The notes beneath the pieces are model-generated. The model was not told the origin of the DNA, did no database searches, and saw only the letters and a program-made list of their open reading frames with translations. The position numbers and the translations under genes were made by a program. From Chrysogorgia sp. JL179-B06 (lineage: Eukaryota; Cnidaria; Anthozoa; Scleralcyonacea; Chrysogorgiidae): a stretch of DNA of 64,000 nucleotides. The DNA lies in contig JAYKKM010000042.1 of assembly GCA_035772405.1 (NCBI GenBank), positions 1,005,001 through 1,069,000 on the forward strand, given 5' to 3'. Below are positions 60,015 through 64,000 of this stretch, piece after piece (within the stretch, counting starts at the first letter, position 1; every line of letters begins with the position of its first letter).

Positions 60015-63000
60015 TTATATAGCATATTATTCAAATCTGGAAGTAATTGAGAGCTTGGTCACATTATCCTCATTATTTGAAGTCAATAATCAGCATAAAA
60101 CAACCAAGATATTAACTATTGGAGAACTGGCAAACCATTTCACTAATGTGTCACTGTCAAGTTCATCTATATCATGCATCAACTGGTTTTTGGTTGAAAA
60201 TACAGAGCAAAGTCTCAAATTTATATACTTTGATAAGGAGCTTATAAATGGAATTCAGGTGGCCAGAAGTATTATAATCAACAGCAATCTTACTTGGCAA
60301 GTAAAAATTCATGGAACAAATCTTGAGTGTGACATTTTCCCAACTACTGCCAAATTAATTATTACATTCGATTTGGAACAATTACTTCACACTATTGGTA
60401 TAGGAAGTGGTTTGTGCCCTGGATGTGACAACCAAGAATTCGATTGTGTAAAGCCATGTGCAGATCAAAAGGGCAATATAACAGGAACAGTAGAAACAAT
60501 GTCCAACAGCCAGATGCAAACATTTCAAATTATAAGGTCAACCAGCTGTCAATATCTTGTTACTAAAAATTGCAAAAGAGTTAGATGCCAATCATGCTCA
60601 AAACTGAACAAAATTCTATGTAATTCATTGTATAAGTCCAAAGCTAGACAAGACAAAACTGACAAAGAAATTCCGAATTGCAATAGTTCAAGTACTTCAA
60701 ACTGGAGATTTTTGTCTGATGATGATAAAATGAAGAGGTACACAGATCAACATAGACAAAGAATTAATGCTGAAAGAAGAGAAAAATATGCAAAAAAGAA
60801 AAGGGAAGAGGGGAAAAAAATGCTGACATTAACAAAACGTGACAATGATGACTTAAAAATTATGTTCAGCCAACTTGATGATGAAATGAAAGAAACTGAA
60901 GGGAACTGTGATTCAAATGATATTCTTAATGATGATGCATTTTTTTGGTCAATCCAGAGAGAAGGACTTCAATCTGGAAAAACAGTAAATAACATCATGA
61001 TCTTATGCAAATGTTGTCATTAAGTGAACAAAAACATTTTAACCCCTAAACAGGTTTCTTGAAATATGCCTGCGGTTATGGCAAAGAAGTAAACAAGGAT
61101 ATGAAGAGTTTAGAGATGCTGGATATATTAAACTCCCTTCAGGTAAATTAATTTACATGATTGGAGTTATACCAGCCTAGCTAGTCTGCTCATAGGACAG
61201 CCATTACATTATCTTGATGGTTAATTTCTACATGTATTAATGCATAATTTACTAAAATACAACGCTTAAACAAATTAAATGTTTTTCTTGATATCATTAT
61301 AATAAATTCATATATAATCCATATAATTAACCCATTCCTGCATAGGCTGACATAAAGTGGTATATTTCCTCTGTTACATAAATTTGTATTTTGTTAATTG
61401 TAATAGAATAATAAAGAAATTTTCTCAGCATGTATGGATTGGTTAGGACATTAAATGGATAACATGATTTATGCAAATAATATTGGTAGTACATACATAC
61501 CTGATTATGGATATAGCTTCATGCATCATCAATAATTAATATACTGCATAAGTTAATGCATAAAATATAAAATATGAAACTTTATCTGTTAATTATTTAC
61601 TGTAACTATATTATAATTGATATTTGTTGATATGAGATATTTATGTATATTATTAGCATGTAAATTTATTTCACAGGGAGGTATTTAAGAAGTGTGAAGA
61701 ATAAAGTTACCCAGAAACCTGGTATTTGCAAGGAACACTTTGACTGGATGGTTGCTCAAGCTCAAAAATAATGTGTCAGTGTAGCAGGGAAATATGGTTA
61801 TGTTATGTTTGATGAAATGTCTATTCAGGCAAATATATTTGTATATTTTTGCTTAATACTTTAATTACTATACATTTTATATATTAGTACATTTTTTACT
61901 ATGTATTGAATTTATCACACATACATTTGTTTAACTGATGTTCATATGTTATTCTTTATTCTTCTAAGGGAGACCTACAACTCCGCAAGACTGGTGACAC
62001 ATTCGAATTATGTGGTCTTGTCAACATAGGAGAGTTGAATGAAAAAATACAATCATTGATGCATAAATGTAAGTTAATATAATTATAATGTACAGTATAT
62101 AATTATTATGTATTTTCTTGAAATTTATGATACAGTAAAAAGTCACTGCAAACTATATGCATGAATCTTCATTACATTGCATGTGATTATATGGTATAAC
62201 TTTTGTATTGATAGGCGAGGAACCGAAAGCTGAAATGGCAACCCATATTTTACAATTCACGTTTGTTGGCTGTGAAGGTTTTGAATTTCCTATATCATAT
62301 TATCCAACATTACAAGTCGACCCAGTTTCTTTGTTTCACACCTACTGGGACATAGTTTGGGCTTTACAGGAAATACATTTTTATGTTCATATGGCAGTTT
62401 GTGATGGGGCACAGGCCAATAGGGCTTTTATATCTATGCACTTTGAAAATGATGAAGATGCAGCATCTTCTTGGTTCACTACAACAAATCCCTACAGTGG
62501 TCAAGCACACTCATTCATGATGGATTCTTCTGTGAGAAAATATTTATGTTATTTGTATTTAATATAAGCACTAAACACTCAATATAAATGAACTAAAATG
62601 TTTATAACTCTCAATCATATCCTCCATGTTTCAAAAAGTTTATTTAACTTATTAAATATATCAATTATTTGCAATACAAACAAGTAAAATATACACAGTA
62701 CACTTATATTTACCCACTTAAATGTTCTTTAATAAACTTACCGTTTTCTTTTTTTTAATCAGCACAATTTCAAAAAGATAAGGAACAACTTGGAGAAAAG
62801 CAGTTCGAGTGGGAAAACACCTCGCCACTTTAATTATGATGAAAAAGAAATTGTTTGGAAGCACTGGGTTGATGCTTACAATCATGACAAGATAAACTCT
62901 ATTAGTACGTTTCAAAAACTAACAGATGACCATTTTTATCTTAATTCTGCCAGTAGAATGCGAAACCATCTTGCAGACGACGTCCTTGGAGTAGAAATGA

Positions 63001-63987
63001 TGGAGATCATTCAGGTACAGTGAAATTTACATGATCACGTGACTGAAATTGACATGGCGTTCCCGCCATAGTGTCGCGTTACTGTTTTATCATATATTTA
63101 TAGTTTCACAAAGAACACATAGAGAAAATCACAGGCGAAACGATATCAGCGTTTGACAAGACTATTGAGCCACTAAAAGTCACTTCAACAATGCTGAAAA
63201 TTTTTAAAAGCAAAGCTTCATATCGGTAAGGTTTGATCTACAGTAAATGTTTGACCTATTCACGATTGATACTTTAATAATTCGAGTTTTTTGTATATAT
63301 TTACTGTGTATATAGATCATTAGACGACTCACGGTTTTCTGAAAATCTCTCCTGTGCTGCATGGTTTGACGAGTGGGCTACATGGATTAAAGATAATTCA
63401 CGCGGATTGCGGGACAAAGAGAGAGAGAAGATGTTTATTTCAAAGAAACTAAACTTTGATATCCACTCAATGGTTCATGGGTTTCAGAAGTACTGCGAAA
63501 CCTTGTTCCACCTATTTCCAGGTAGTGAAATTAAAAGCTGTAGAACAAATCAAGACAATCTCGAACAATTTTTTGGTAGGCAAAGGGCTCAAAATGGACA
63601 AAACAACAACCCAACAGAACTTCAATATGGTGAGTACAATGTGTGTAATTTATATTTCTGCATCAGAATGTTATTTTTATATGTTTAGTTGTTAATTGTT
63701 TCAATGTATGAGTCATTTCTAACTTCCGGGAATTCATGACTTTTTCTTGGTAAAGCTTCCACTGTAATTACACTATTCAAATGAAATATTAAAATCCACT
63801 GAAAACAGCTAGAATTGACTTATACATAATAATTATTTTATTAAAGGTTTAAATTATGTACCCAAGCTATAAAACTACAAAAAGCTTTTAACTCTTTAAA
63901 TATACTATTCTATTAACAGGTTCCGGTATCAATGGGATTGTCCGACTGGCACATCTTACAATTTCAAATGGGAATTCTGCCAAGTAG
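60015..63987 (+). pseudogene. P-element/THAP9-type transposase gene, multi-exon
   Basis: Exons: about 60015-60984, 61054-61142, 61677-61828, 61969-62068, 62215-62531, 62763-63014, 63104-63225, 63316-63629 and 63920-63987 (TAG). Splice phases agree from 61054 on. Exon 1 has a Cys cluster (GLCPGCDNQEFDC, CQSCSKLNKILC) and a basic helix. Later: FLEICLRLWQRSKQGYEEF, MFDEMSIQ (first catalytic Asp), VCDGAQANRAF (second), HNFKKIRNNLEKS and TNQDNLEQFFGRQRAQNG (near the third acidic residue), the P-type RNase-H/insert order. Faults: an in-frame TAA at 61769-61771, a phase mismatch between the first two exons, and a GC donor at 61829. DNA transposase or domesticated relative; inactive as written unless the stop is an error. 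Confidence 0.8.
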
Positions 63988-64000
63988 TAATAAACGATAA

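Noticed and set aside
63020..63050. CACGTG E-box in a transposase intron as a promoter
   Set aside because: A single 6-bp palindrome with no other promoter evidence.

Overview
The window looks like gene-poor, AT-rich, repeat-dense DNA from an invertebrate animal. A sponge or cnidarian would fit, but that is inference. The support is spliced genes with short GT-AG introns (about 44-300 bp), a metazoan-type CIDE-N domain, a 72-nt leucine-rich-repeat exon, and a mix of YR (DIRS-type), CR1-like LINE, Ty3/gypsy, P-element, hAT and Harbinger-like elements. No bacterial features, rRNA genes, CRISPR arrays or intact tRNA genes were seen.

Layout. 0.2-5.2 kb (minus strand): exons that chain, mostly in compatible splice phase, into one long gene. 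It has an N-terminal CIDE-N domain, a coiled-coil/acidic linker, a large core with transposase-like features and a C-terminal PHD finger, and it is interrupted by several single-base frameshifts. 5.2-12.6 kb: mostly non-coding, with an island of self-complementary words at 6.0-6.3 kb, G/C homopolymers and a few unrecognised ORFs. 12.7-24.3 kb: a decayed DIRS-like retrotransposon (gag, RT, RNase H, tyrosine recombinase, inverted terminal segments). It holds a nested minus-strand LINE and a roughly 3.4-kb tandem duplication covering the LINE 5' half and gag. 24.3-31.3 kb: fold-back elements, interspersed repeats and a 5'-truncated LINE. 31.3-46.8 kb: a nest of inverted copies. Two arms of about 2.9 kb form a giant inverted repeat, with long (AT)n elements and MITEs between them. 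The right arm carries a 3.58-kb TIR element that holds a 132-134-bp satellite. 46.8-54.3 kb: a single LRR exon, a second word island, an internally deleted copy of the DIRS-like element, a third word island, and second copies of repeats from 25-30 kb and 47 kb. 54.4-55.1 kb: a TIR element with a small MADF-like ORF. 56.6-58.5 kb: a decayed Ty3/gypsy pol on the minus strand with a small retroposon inserted and flanked by a target-site duplication. 59.5-64 kb: a multi-exon P-element/THAP9-type transposase gene on the plus strand.

How the parts relate. Nearly all recognisable coding DNA is mobile or mobile-derived. The candidate host genes are the CIDE-N/PHD gene (itself perhaps transposase-derived) and the gene that owns the LRR exon. 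Nesting gives a relative chronology: DIRS element, then LINE insertion, then tandem duplication; MITE, then hAT MITE; inverted-repeat arm, then satellite-bearing TIR element; gypsy, then small retroposon. Many frame breaks are single-base changes in short homopolymers, and the two halves of the tandem duplication differ in the same way, so part of the decay may be sequence or assembly error.
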